Assembly (NCBI GenBank): GCA_964452415.1
Contig: CAYVME010000010.1
Location: 1 to 31,366 of the forward strand
Origin: UBA12068 sp964452415
Lineage (GTDB): Bacteria > Patescibacteriota > Minisyncoccia > Moranbacterales > GWC2-37-73
Length of the DNA: 31,366 nt
Direction: 5' to 3'
In this document: positions 22,345 through 28,898 of the stretch, one piece after another
Layout: each line of letters starts with the position of its first letter
How positions within the stretch are numbered: position 1 is the first letter of the stretch
The notes under the pieces: model-generated
Databases searched by the model: none
What the model saw: the letters and a program-made list of their open reading frames with translations, nothing else
Told to the model about the DNA's origin: nothing
Made by a program: the position numbers and the translations under genes

Positions 22345-24522
22345 ATGGGGGAGAAAAAATCCAAAAATTCAAAAACTCACCATTTCTACTTTAAGCAGAT
22401 TTTTCTTGGTGTTCTGGACTCGGTTGTGGTCATCACTTTGATTGGAGTTGCTGTTTTTGTGTGGCTCTATGTGAGCGCCACACCTCCAGCTAGTCAACTT
22501 GCGGAAAGGAAAATCGCTCAAACTTCAACACTGTATGATCAGTCAGGAGAGCATGTTCTGTATGAGATCCATGGCGAAGAAAATCGCAAAATCATAGCAC
22601 ATGATGAGATTCCAGATTCTTTGAGGTTTGCGACAATAGCGACTGAGGATGCCAATTTTTATCGTCACAGCGGAGTTGATCCTTTTGCAATGATGCGAGC
22701 CTTCAAGGTTAATATTCAGAATAATGGGGTTCGTCAGGGAGCATCAACAATCACACAGCAATTGGCTCGAAGCGCATTTCTGACTCGCGAAAGAACAATC
22801 AAGCGGAAAATCATGGAGGCAATTTTCGCACTCAAGATCGAGAGGCATTATTCCAAAGAGGAGATTCTGGATCAATACTTGAATGAAGTGCCCTATGGCG
22901 CAAATGCGTATGGTGTGGAGATGGCCAGTCAGACATACTTTGGAAAATCGGCCAAGGACCTGACTCTCGATGAATCAGCCTTCTTGGCAGGACTTCCAAA
23001 GGCACCTTCGTATTATTCTCCATACAACACGCATCACAAAGAGGTCGTGGCCAGACAGAAAAACATTCTTCAGCGAGTTGGAGAGCTTGAGCTTGCAAGT
23101 CAAGAAGAAATTTCAAAAGCTCTCGAGGTTGACACTCTTGCAAAAATAAAACCACTAACTCATCCAATTTTGGCACCGCATTTTGTTTTCTTTGTGCTCG
23201 AACAATTGGAAGAAAAATATGGCAAAGAATTTTTGCAAACTGGCGGACTTGAAATCTTCACCACACTTAATTTCCAGATGCAGGAAATTGGAGAAAGAGT
23301 TGTGAGTGAAGGTGCAGTGCGAAACATTGCGCGCGGTGCGAGCAATGCTGGATTGGTTGCGATTGATCCCAAAAATGGAGATATTTTGACCATGGTCGGA
23401 AGCAAAGACTATTTCAACACTGCAATTGATGGACAAGTCAACATTGCCACTGCCCAGCGCCAGCCAGGTTCATCATTCAAGCCTTTTGCCTATGCTCATG
23501 CTTTTGAATTGGGTTATCAACCGGAAACGATGATTTTGGATGCCCGCACAAATTTTGGACCGGATGGCTCTGGCAGACCATATATTCCAAGAAATTATGA
23601 TGGAAAATTTCATGGCCTTCTTCCGATGAGAAGCACCTTGGCAATGTCACTGAATGTTCCAGCGGTCAAGGTTTTGTATTTGGCCAGTATTGATGGGGTT
23701 ATTGATTTGGCTCATCGCATGGGAATCACCACGCTTAATGATCGAAAGAGATATGGCTTGTCATTGGTTTTGGGTGGCGGCGAAGTGAAACTTTTGGACA
23801 TGGCGAGCGCGTTTTCAGTTTTTGCAACTGAAGGTGTTCGCAATCCAGCTCAATCAATAAAGAAAATTGTTGATCGCAAAGGAAAAGTTTTTGAAAAACA
23901 AGAATTGGCCCCCGAAAGAATTTTAGATGTGCAAGTTGCCAGAAAAATAAATTCAATTCTTTCAGATAACAAAGCTCGCACTCCAATTTTTGGTCCTCGC
24001 AGTCCTCTAATTTTGGAAGGTCACACGGTGGCCGCCAAAACCGGAACAACTTCTGAATTTCGAGACGCTTGGACAGTTGGATTCACCCCATCAATCGCGG
24101 TTGGTGTCTGGGCAGGAAACAACAACAATGCTCCCATGAAAGCAGGGGCTGATGGAGTCTTTGTTGCTGCTCCAATTTGGAATGCTTTCATGAAAGATGT
24201 TTTGAAAAATGCGCCAAATGAAACCTTCACAGCCTATGACTCATTCAATCCGGGCAATTCTAAAATTGCTGGTGGGCCAGGTGTGGTCATGAAGCAAAAA
24301 ATCACATATTACAATAATAAAACTGGCAAAATAGTTTCTGAGTCGAAAGCCAAAAAAACAGATTCGTCCAAAATTGAAAAAAGAATTGAATACATTCCAA
24401 TAAGCAATGGGTCAGTGTCGCAAACAAAAAACAACACTCAAAGCGTGGCACTTCCAAATCCCAATGACCCAATGTATAAGCAGTGGATAACCACAAACAA
24501 CGACACGATTGTTGGAAATTAA
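22345..24522 (+). CDS. Bifunctional penicillin-binding protein (PBP1A/1C-like)
   Basis: The 725-residue protein makes and cross-links peptidoglycan. A cytoplasmic start and a membrane helix (about 20-46) precede the GT51 transglycosylase: TEDANFYRHSG (catalytic Glu101), RQGASTITQQLARSAFL, KRKIMEAIFALKIE and LNEVPYGANAYGVE. The transpeptidase follows: SSFK with nucleophile Ser376 and Lys379, SLN (SxN) and KTGTT (565-567), so both active sites are complete. The last ~70 residues are a low-complexity tail. A weak promoter (TTGTTT at 22293, TATATA at 22316) and AAGGA ten bases before the ATG are visible. The Amidase_2 gene downstream fits a wall-remodelling theme. Confidence 0.93.
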   Translation: MGEKKSKNSKTHHFYFKQIFLGVLDSVVVITLIGVAVFVWLYVSATPPASQLAERKIAQTSTLYDQSGEHVLYEIHGEENRKIIAHDEIPDSLRFATIATEDANFYRHSGVDPFAMMRAFKVNIQNNGVRQGASTITQQLARSAFLTRERTIKRKIMEAIFALKIERHYSKEEILDQYLNEVPYGANAYGVEMASQTYFGKSAKDLTLDESAFLAGLPKAPSYYSPYNTHHKEVVARQKNILQRVGELELASQEEISKALEVDTLAKIKPLTHPILAPHFVFFVLEQLEEKYGKEFLQTGGLEIFTTLNFQMQEIGERVVSEGAVRNIARGASNAGLVAIDPKNGDILTMVGSKDYFNTAIDGQVNIATAQRQPGSSFKPFAYAHAFELGYQPETMILDARTNFGPDGSGRPYIPRNYDGKFHGLLPMRSTLAMSLNVPAVKVLYLASIDGVIDLAHRMGITTLNDRKRYGLSLVLGGGEVKLLDMASAFSVFATEGVRNPAQSIKKIVDRKGKVFEKQELAPERILDVQVARKINSILSDNKARTPIFGPRSPLILEGHTVAAKTGTTSEFRDAWTVGFTPSIAVGVWAGNNNNAPMKAGADGVFVAAPIWNAFMKDVLKNAPNETFTAYDSFNPGNSKIAGGPGVVMKQKITYYNNKTGKIVSESKAKKTDSSKIEKRIEYIPISNGSVSQTKNNTQSVALPNPNDPMYKQWITTNNDTIVGN

Positions 24523-24548
24523 TTTAAAAATACAGAGAGGCAAATATA

Positions 24549-24579
24549 AAAGCCACCCCGATCATGTCTTGGTGGCTTT
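24549..24579. terminator. Bidirectional terminator between convergent genes
   Basis: GCCACC (24552-24557) pairs with GGTGGC (24571-24576), with A-rich and T-rich flanks on both sides. It serves the PBP gene on the plus strand and the 48-aa gene on the minus strand. Confidence 0.75.
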
Positions 24580-24619
24580 CGATTGTGTGGACTCATTGAA
24601 TCTGATTTTTTAAAAAACT

Positions 24620-24766
24620 TTATTGTCCATCATCCAACTGAAAACGGATCACTCCACTGGAATCATTACGGAGTTTGAGGTTATGCTTTTTGATATCCTC
24701 GGAGCTCATTTTTTCCGGAATTACTCCAAAGTGCTTGAACAACTTAGCCAATAAACTATTAATCAT
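24620..24766 (-). CDS. Small protein, 48 aa, with strong expression signals
   Basis: This short minus-strand gene begins MINSLLAKLFKHFG and ends RFQLDDGQ. It has a perfect SD (AGGAGG, complement of 24773-24778, 6 bases before the ATG), a perfect promoter and a terminator beyond its stop, so it is very likely real. No signal peptide, no Cys; an amphipathic first helix is possible. I do not recognise it. Confidence 0.75.
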   Translation of the reverse strand: MINSLLAKLFKHFGVIPEKMSSEDIKKHNLKLRNDSSGVIRFQLDDGQ

Positions 24767-24808
24767 GAAAATCCTCCTGGGGATGGTTTAATTTTTCACA
24801 CAAATGAG

Positions 24809-24837
24809 ATTATATAATTTGAATTAATAGTTGTCAA
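24809..24837 (-). promoter_or_regulatory. Consensus sigma70 promoter, minus strand
   Basis: On the minus strand TTGACA (complement of 24832-24837), exactly 17 bases, TATAAT (complement of 24809-24814): a full consensus promoter for the 48-aa gene. It overlaps the -35 of the divergent amidase promoter. Confidence 0.88.
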
Positions 24838-24860
24838 TTTCAGCTTTAATATGATAGGGT
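24831..24860 (+). promoter_or_regulatory. Extended -10 promoter for the amidase, near-leaderless
   Basis: TTGTCA (24831-24836), 18 bases, TGA + TAGGGT (24855-24860). The start site is expected within about 5 bases of the ATG at 24871, so the mRNA is essentially leaderless. Confidence 0.5.
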
Positions 24861-24870
24861 ATAGGCAGAT

Positions 24871-25659
24871 ATGAACAAGAAAATAGGGACAATTTTGGGA
24901 ATTTTGATTGCAATTGGCATCTTGGCTGGCGGATATTTTTTTGCTGTGAAGAAGGGATTTTTGGAAAAAAAAGAAATCACATTCAGCAATTCAATAAATA
25001 GTATTGAGCAGACAACTGATAATGCACAGGACATGGGAACCGTTAAACAACCCGTTGCCTCTGTTGAAGAGAGTGTTGTTGAACAGCCAAAAAACCAGGA
25101 CGTCAAAAAGCAAGAACCAGTTCCAGTGGAAAAGTCTGCTCAGCCAGAGAAAGTCGTTGAATCTGAAAAGCAAAATCCGCCAACTAGTGGAGAAGCTGGA
25201 AAAATTGTCGACAAATTGGTTTCTTGGGGATTTGCAAAATCATCAAACAGAAAAATCGACACAATTATCGTTCATTCCTCATATAACTCGCTTGGAGGAG
25301 ATGTGTATGACCCGGACAAGATAATTGGCATCTATAAGCAGTATGATGTTTCTGCACACTATTTGATTAGCAGAGATGGAACGGCATATCGATTGGTTGA
25401 GGATAAAAATATTTCTTGGCACGCTGGCGTGAGCAAAGTTCCAGATGGACGCACAAATGTGAATGATTTTTCCATTGGAATTGAGATGATCAACACAATG
25501 GACGGCAAATATACTGAAGCCCAATATGAAACACTTAACCAACTTATCAAAAATTTGAAAAGCAAATACGAAATAAAATATATTCTTGGTCATGATGAAA
25601 TTTCCCCAGGACGCAAGACTGACCCGTGGAATATCAATTGGGATAAGGTTAATAGATAA
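24871..25659 (+). CDS. Membrane-anchored N-acetylmuramoyl-L-alanine amidase (Amidase_2)
   Basis: The 262-residue protein has a membrane anchor (7-25), a Glu/Pro/Lys-rich linker (about 40-110) and an Amidase_2/PGRP domain (about 125-262). Zinc ligands by analogy with AmpD are His135 (IIVHSS), His241 (GHDEI) and Asp251 (GRKTDPW); SWHAG and SIGIEM are also typical. It cleaves the bond between muramic acid and L-Ala of peptidoglycan, here outside the membrane. The TsaB-like gene follows after 4 bases. Confidence 0.9.
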   Translation: MNKKIGTILGILIAIGILAGGYFFAVKKGFLEKKEITFSNSINSIEQTTDNAQDMGTVKQPVASVEESVVEQPKNQDVKKQEPVPVEKSAQPEKVVESEKQNPPTSGEAGKIVDKLVSWGFAKSSNRKIDTIIVHSSYNSLGGDVYDPDKIIGIYKQYDVSAHYLISRDGTAYRLVEDKNISWHAGVSKVPDGRTNVNDFSIGIEMINTMDGKYTEAQYETLNQLIKNLKSKYEIKYILGHDEISPGRKTDPWNINWDKVNR

Positions 25660-25663
25660 AAAT

Positions 25664-25933
25664 ATGATATTGCAAATAGTGCTTGATGTTAATGATATAA
25701 AACTGATTTTAAAAGATGGCAAAAAAGTCATTGATGAATTGGCGTGGAATGACGAATACACTTTGAGTGAAAAACTTTTGCCAAACATTGATGTGCTCTT
25801 GAGAAAAAATAAAGTTTCAAAACATGTTGTTGAAAAGGTGATGACAAAAATATCCAAGACTTCAGGCGTGACCAGTTCACGAATTGTGCAGACTTTGGCC
25901 AAGGCTTGGGAGGCAGGGCTGGACAAGCGGTGA
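25664..25933 (+). CDS. Short TsaB-like (YeaZ N-terminal-half) protein
   Basis: The 89-residue protein resembles the first domain of TsaB, the scaffold partner of TsaD in tRNA threonylcarbamoylation. ILQIVLDVNDIKLILKDGK matches the first strands of the actin-like fold, and SEKLLPNIDVLL matches the family's SExLLPxIdxLL helix. RIVQTLAKAWEAGL sits where TsaB has RIGVATAKGLAxGL. The GPGSFTG loop is reduced to KTSGVTS, the DTS motif reads DVN, and the second domain is absent (normal TsaB is over 200 residues). It is either a reduced lineage-specific form or a decaying copy. I start at 25664, directly behind the amidase stop. Confidence 0.55.
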   Translation: MILQIVLDVNDIKLILKDGKKVIDELAWNDEYTLSEKLLPNIDVLLRKNKVSKHVVEKVMTKISKTSGVTSSRIVQTLAKAWEAGLDKR

Positions 25934-25948
25934 AATATGTGCTATACT
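25920..25948 (+). promoter_or_regulatory. Promoter at the end of the TsaB-like gene
   Basis: TGGACA (25920-25925, within the coding end), 17 bases, TGC + TATACT (25943-25948). It is nearly the same as the promoter at 15349-15377 and is likewise followed by a hairpin. Confidence 0.65.
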
Positions 25949-25959
25949 TATAAGGTAAT

Positions 25960-25989
25960 AAAAGACGGGTGTCAAACCCTGTCTTTTTC
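25960..25989 (+). terminator. Terminator-grade hairpin behind the promoter
   Basis: AAAAGAC-GGGT (25960-25970) pairs ACCC-T-GTCTTTT (25976-25987, one bulged T), then T. It starts 12 bases after the -10. Confidence 0.7.
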
Positions 25990-26021
25990 TTTATCAATTA
26001 AAGTTAATTCAATATCTTCTT

Positions 26022-26116
26022 CTCCCTCTGGGAGAGGATGTCCGAAGGACTGGTGAGGGAAACTAAGTATGACAAAATGCACCCTCACCCCAGCCCTCTC
26101 CCGATGGGCGAGGGAG
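26022..26116. repeat. 95-bp palindromic REP/MITE-like element
   Basis: CTCCCTC...GGGAGAGG...GGTGAGGG (26022-26059) is an inverted copy of CCCTCACCCCAGCCCTCTCCC...GAGGGAG (26081-26116). Such GGGAGAGGGCTGGGGTGAGGG palindromes occur as dispersed intergenic repeats in many bacteria. Its GC content is far above the surroundings. It ends 21 bases before the next start codon. Confidence 0.75.
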
Positions 26117-26137
26117 TAATAATGAAGAAAACAATCT

Positions 26138-26431
26138 ATGAAACACAAAAACGAAAACAATCACGAAGGATTCAAGGCCTTGATTTTGGGATTTGTCACG
26201 AACATCTTGGAAAAGGTGAGCGACAATGTGACGCACAAAGTTCAAACTTGGACAAGGCAAATGAAAAGGCGTGCCGCCGGATCGGTTGTGATGGTTCTTG
26301 GAATGACATATCTTTTGACTGGACTTTCAACATACACTGAAGCAACTTTCGGAAAAAACATTCCAGGACTTGGGTATGTTATAATTGGAGCAGTTGCAAT
26401 TCTTATCGGATATCTTGTGAGCCGTAAGTAA
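26138..26431 (+). CDS. Small two-helix membrane protein, 97 aa
   Basis: A charged N-terminal ~45 residues with an amphipathic helix precedes two hydrophobic helices (about 46-63 and 76-94) and ends SRK. Size and layout recall holin-like or Phage_holin_3_6/DUF1469 proteins, but no diagnostic motif is present. No SD. Confidence 0.55.
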   Translation: MKHKNENNHEGFKALILGFVTNILEKVSDNVTHKVQTWTRQMKRRAAGSVVMVLGMTYLLTGLSTYTEATFGKNIPGLGYVIIGAVAILIGYLVSRK

Positions 26432-26502
26432 TTTTCTCTACAAAAGTACGAATTTATTACAAATTTATAAATATACAAAAATATAATTAGTAAAATAAAA
26501 AT

Positions 26503-27156
26503 ATGTTTGAAGAACAAAAAAACAATAATGAAGCATTGGAACAAAATCAGGAAAAAACTCTAGAGAGCCCAGAGGAAAAAGTCAAAAAAATCAGAATAAT
26601 TGGCGCAACAAAAGACCCTAATTTCGAAGGTTCAACAATAATAAAAACAGAGGATGAAGAAGGACGAGTTGTTGGATATGCGATCAGAAAAAATAGTGAA
26701 GGACAATTAGAGGGAAATCAAATTGGCTATATGAAAGATGGTTCAACCGGAGCCGTTTATCAGCTTCATGAGTCTGATTTTGATAAATTAAGAGACATGG
26801 GGATTCTTGAGTCATATGAAGGTGCGCTTGCAACAGAAAGTTCAGAAAAAATTAACAATGCAAATCTTGAAATGCTTAGACTCTTTGGCGAGGGAGACAA
26901 GATTGATCCAAGTTGGGGAAGGGATCCTGGTGAACTGCTAACTCCAGCTAGGAGATCCCTGGAGGGAATGAATGATGAAGATCAAGAAAAAGTTGCTACA
27001 GAATTTTTCAATAAAACTATCGGTAGAGACATTTCAAATAATAGATATGCGTATCATGTATACAGGCATTTTAAAAGTGGGGCTTTTGGTCAAAAATTCA
27101 AACAGCTTGAAGACGATCGTCTAAAAGCTGCTGGATATGCTGGATTCAAACTTTAA
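26503..27156 (+). CDS. Hypothetical soluble protein, 217 aa
   Basis: A charged N-terminal tail (to about residue 30) leads to a compact mixed domain (IRIIGATKDPNFEG, VVGYAIRKNSEGQLEG, GAVYQLHESDFDKLRDMGIL), then a helical C-terminal part (EVATEFFNKTIG-like region near 165, YAYHVYRHFKSGAFGQKF). No Cys, no signal peptide. I do not recognise it. It lacks an SD and sits between two small membrane-associated genes. Confidence 0.6.
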   Translation: MFEEQKNNNEALEQNQEKTLESPEEKVKKIRIIGATKDPNFEGSTIIKTEDEEGRVVGYAIRKNSEGQLEGNQIGYMKDGSTGAVYQLHESDFDKLRDMGILESYEGALATESSEKINNANLEMLRLFGEGDKIDPSWGRDPGELLTPARRSLEGMNDEDQEKVATEFFNKTIGRDISNNRYAYHVYRHFKSGAFGQKFKQLEDDRLKAAGYAGFKL

Positions 27157-27189
27157 TTAAAAAATAAATTTTTAAATAATTAATAAATA

Positions 27190-27229
27190 ACCCCAGTTAA
27201 ATAATGCGGATTACCGCAATTTAACGGGG
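27190..27229 (+). promoter_or_regulatory. Bulged leader hairpin motif, second copy
   Basis: CCCC (27191-27194) pairs GGGG (27226-27229); bulged A (27195); GTTAAAT (27196-27202) pairs ATTTAAC (27219-27225); bulge AA; TGCGG (27205-27209) pairs CCGCA (27214-27218); loop ATTA. It ends 8 bases before the ATG of the next gene and has the same shape as 4226-4270. Confidence 0.6.
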
Positions 27230-27237
27230 CAAGTAAA

Positions 27238-27513
27238 ATGAACAAAAAACAAATCACAAAGGTTGTGAAAAAAAATGTGAAGAAGGTTGCAGTGAAAGCC
27301 AAATCCGCCAGCGCTGATTTGGAGAAGCTTGCCATGAAAGAATATGGCAAGATTAAAAAACAAATGGATACAACTGCCAAAAAAGTTGAAGGCTATGTGA
27401 AAAAAAATCCTGAAAAAGCTGCAGCAATTTCTGCTGGAATCGGCATGGCTCTTGGTGCCATTGCTGGAATCTTGGCTGGATCAAAAATGAAGGGAAAGAA
27501 GAAAAAGAAGTAG
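27238..27513 (+). CDS. Lys-rich DUF883/ElaB-like small membrane protein
   Basis: The 91-residue protein has a very Lys-rich helical N-terminal part (KKNVKKVAVKAKSASADLE), then VEGYVKKNPEKAAAISAGIG and a Gly/Ala-rich membrane helix (MALGAIAGILAGSK), ending in a poly-Lys tail. The segment NPEKAAAISAGIGMALGAIAG follows the DUF883 (ElaB/YqjD) pattern of a ribosome-associated inner-membrane protein, with Lys in place of the usual Arg at the end. The basic N-terminus could also touch nucleic acid (inference). It is preceded by the leader hairpin shared with nrdA. Confidence 0.6.
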   Translation: MNKKQITKVVKKNVKKVAVKAKSASADLEKLAMKEYGKIKKQMDTTAKKVEGYVKKNPEKAAAISAGIGMALGAIAGILAGSKMKGKKKKK

Positions 27514-27514
27514 A

Positions 27515-27545
27515 CAGCTTTCAGCTTTCAACTTACAGCTTACAA
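27515..27545 (-). repeat. AGCT-rich repeat, minus-strand relative
   Basis: On the minus strand the stretch reads TAAGCTGTAAG followed by TTGAAAGCTGAAAGCTGT, related in units (AAGCTgaa) to the repeats at 20953 and 28565 but not alignable end to end. The stretch 27546-27612 shows no clear signal. Confidence 0.4.
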
Positions 27546-27612
27546 AAATACAAAATTAAAAACCTGCATTGGTGTGGTTTGTACGCACATCTTTTTGCGA
27601 ATAAGGATAAAT

Positions 27613-27650
27613 AAAAGACGAGCCGGTTTTCTGGCTCGTCAGTTTTTTTT
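27613..27650. terminator. Bidirectional terminator between convergent genes
   Basis: GACGAGCC (27617-27624), 8-base loop, GGCTCGTC (27633-27640), with AAAA before and eight Ts after. It serves the DUF883-like gene and, in reverse, the 27653 gene. Confidence 0.85.
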
Positions 27651-27652
27651 AT

Positions 27653-28378
27653 TCAGTAATCGTTAGGAAGAGTCATGGGAAAAGCATTAGACGCAATTCT
27701 TTCACTCTGAAGTTTATTCATCACTTCTTTCAGAAAAGAATCGCGTACAATTTTGCTTGCGTTTCTTTTCCAGAGAAATGTCACAACAGTTGCACGTCCA
27801 TATGGTTTGGATTCTATTCTGACGAAATTGCCATAGTAGCTTTCTGCAATCAATGACAGGGAGTTTATTGTTTCATTGCTTTGCAACCTGGCAAGTTCAT
27901 GAGTGGAGAATTTTGCATTTCCTGCGCCATGTAAAATGTATCTATCTTCCTGATGTGCGAGAAAAAGGGGATCTTTGAAATCAAAATTTGGTGGAATTTT
28001 TTCAAGCATATCTTCCCCGGCAATTTTTTTAAGCTGGTTTGACAGTGCATCGCCAGTTTTATTGTGGAGTTTCCATTTATGTAACCCTCCTGGTAAGGAA
28101 GCGGTTATTATGATGAGTGCTCTTTTGTGGTCCTTGTCCTTATTGGGATCCCTCACACTTGCATTTAATATTGATATGTTTGAATGATCTTCAATAATTG
28201 CCATCCATTGTGGTAATTGGTTTTGGAGCCAAAGAACTTCGCCAGTGCTGGTTGCTCCAGTCTTGATTGATACATTGAAGTACAAGAAGCCTTCAGGATC
28301 ATGCAGGGCCTCAATTCCTTCCAGGTATGTAAGCGTTTTTGCTGAATGGATGATTCTTTTCTCATTTTTCTTTTCCAT
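27653..28378 (-). CDS. Hypothetical protein, 241 aa, minus strand
   Basis: A soluble-looking protein opening MEKKNEKRIIHSAKTLTYLEG, with no signal peptide, no Cys and no motif I recognise; alternating strands and helices (FLYFNVSIKTG, ALIIITASLPGG, ATVVTFLWKRN) suggest a globular alpha/beta fold. The frame stays open to an ATG at 28489, but that lies at the predicted transcription start, and the 110 bases between hold three hairpins, so I choose the ATG at 28378 (behind GGGGGAC). It is one of only two minus-strand genes here and has its own promoter and terminator. Confidence 0.6.
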   Translation of the reverse strand: MEKKNEKRIIHSAKTLTYLEGIEALHDPEGFLYFNVSIKTGATSTGEVLWLQNQLPQWMAIIEDHSNISILNASVRDPNKDKDHKRALIIITASLPGGLHKWKLHNKTGDALSNQLKKIAGEDMLEKIPPNFDFKDPLFLAHQEDRYILHGAGNAKFSTHELARLQSNETINSLSLIAESYYGNFVRIESKPYGRATVVTFLWKRNASKIVRDSFLKEVMNKLQSERIASNAFPMTLPNDY

Positions 28379-28379
28379 G

Positions 28380-28490
28380 ACGTCCCCCGTCCTTTTTTGA
28401 TTTGCCCTTCCCGGGCTTTTGCGAAATAACTCCAAAGGTGTTATTTTGCCGCCTCCTCGTCGGCATTTATTGTTAAAGAATCTTTGCATA
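28380..28490 (-). promoter_or_regulatory. Structured leader of the minus-strand gene
   Basis: Three hairpins in plus-strand coordinates: GCCG (28448-28451)/CGGC (28461-28464) with AGGAGG (minus strand) in its loop; AAATAAC (28424-28430)/GTTATTT (28440-28446) extended by CC/GG; GCCC (28404-28407)/GGGC (28413-28416). This could be a regulatory leader. Confidence 0.45.
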
Positions 28491-28520
28491 AAACTAGCAC
28501 ATGTATTGATATTTAGTCAA
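28491..28520 (-). promoter_or_regulatory. Promoter of the minus-strand gene
   Basis: Minus strand: TTGACT (complement of 28515-28520), 18 bases, TGC + TAGTTT (complement of 28491-28496), an extended -10 type. Confidence 0.55.
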
Positions 28521-28564
28521 TTAAATGCACTCGCCCCTGGATTCAGGATTAAGCCCGAAATGAC

Positions 28565-28595
28565 AAAAAGCTAAGAAGCTAATGCCTGAAAAGCT
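28565..28595 (+). repeat. AGCT-rich repeat, copy 2
   Basis: A near copy of 20953-20984 (one indel, one mismatch), here 15 bases before the rpoB promoter. Confidence 0.65.
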
Positions 28596-28609
28596 GAAAA
28601 CTGGCTCTC

Positions 28610-28638
28610 TTGACACTTTTTTATATCTATGTTAACTT
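28610..28638 (+). promoter_or_regulatory. rpoB promoter
   Basis: TTGACA (28610-28615), 17 bases, TGT + TAACTT (28633-28638). The start site near 28645 leaves a leader of about 250 bases. Confidence 0.6.
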
Positions 28639-28644
28639 ATATTT

Positions 28645-28898
28645 AATTCTAGCTTTAGGAAAGAAATACAACTTTTTGCTCTGTTTTTGGGTGAAAACAG
28701 TGCACAAACTTTTTGTTAAAAAGGCCATTTTAGGCTCTTTTTGGCGCATGCTGATGCATAAACAGAAAATGTTTTCGCAAGGGGAACGAGAACAAAACAC
28801 AATTGAATATTTTTAAATAGCCTTAATTTAAACTCATTTTGGCTCTTGGCTTGTTGGACGAAAATCCGCAAGTGAGAGAATTGGTGAGGGTTGTTTTT
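28645..28898 (+). promoter_or_regulatory. Long structured rpoB leader
   Basis: About 250 non-coding bases. CTGTTTT (28681-28687) pairs AAAACAG (28694-28700); a GGCC/GGC-T-rich segment follows near 28723-28740; TGTTTTC near 28768 can pair with GAGAACA near 28788. There is no SD-like sequence except GGTGAGGG at 28883-28890. No known riboswitch or L10-leader motif could be matched. Confidence 0.4.

Noticed and set aside
28533..28563. Degenerate dispersed repeat (CTGGATTC...AAATGACA)
   Set aside because: It resembles common TGGATTCCCG...GGGAATGACA palindromes only loosely and does not pair well.
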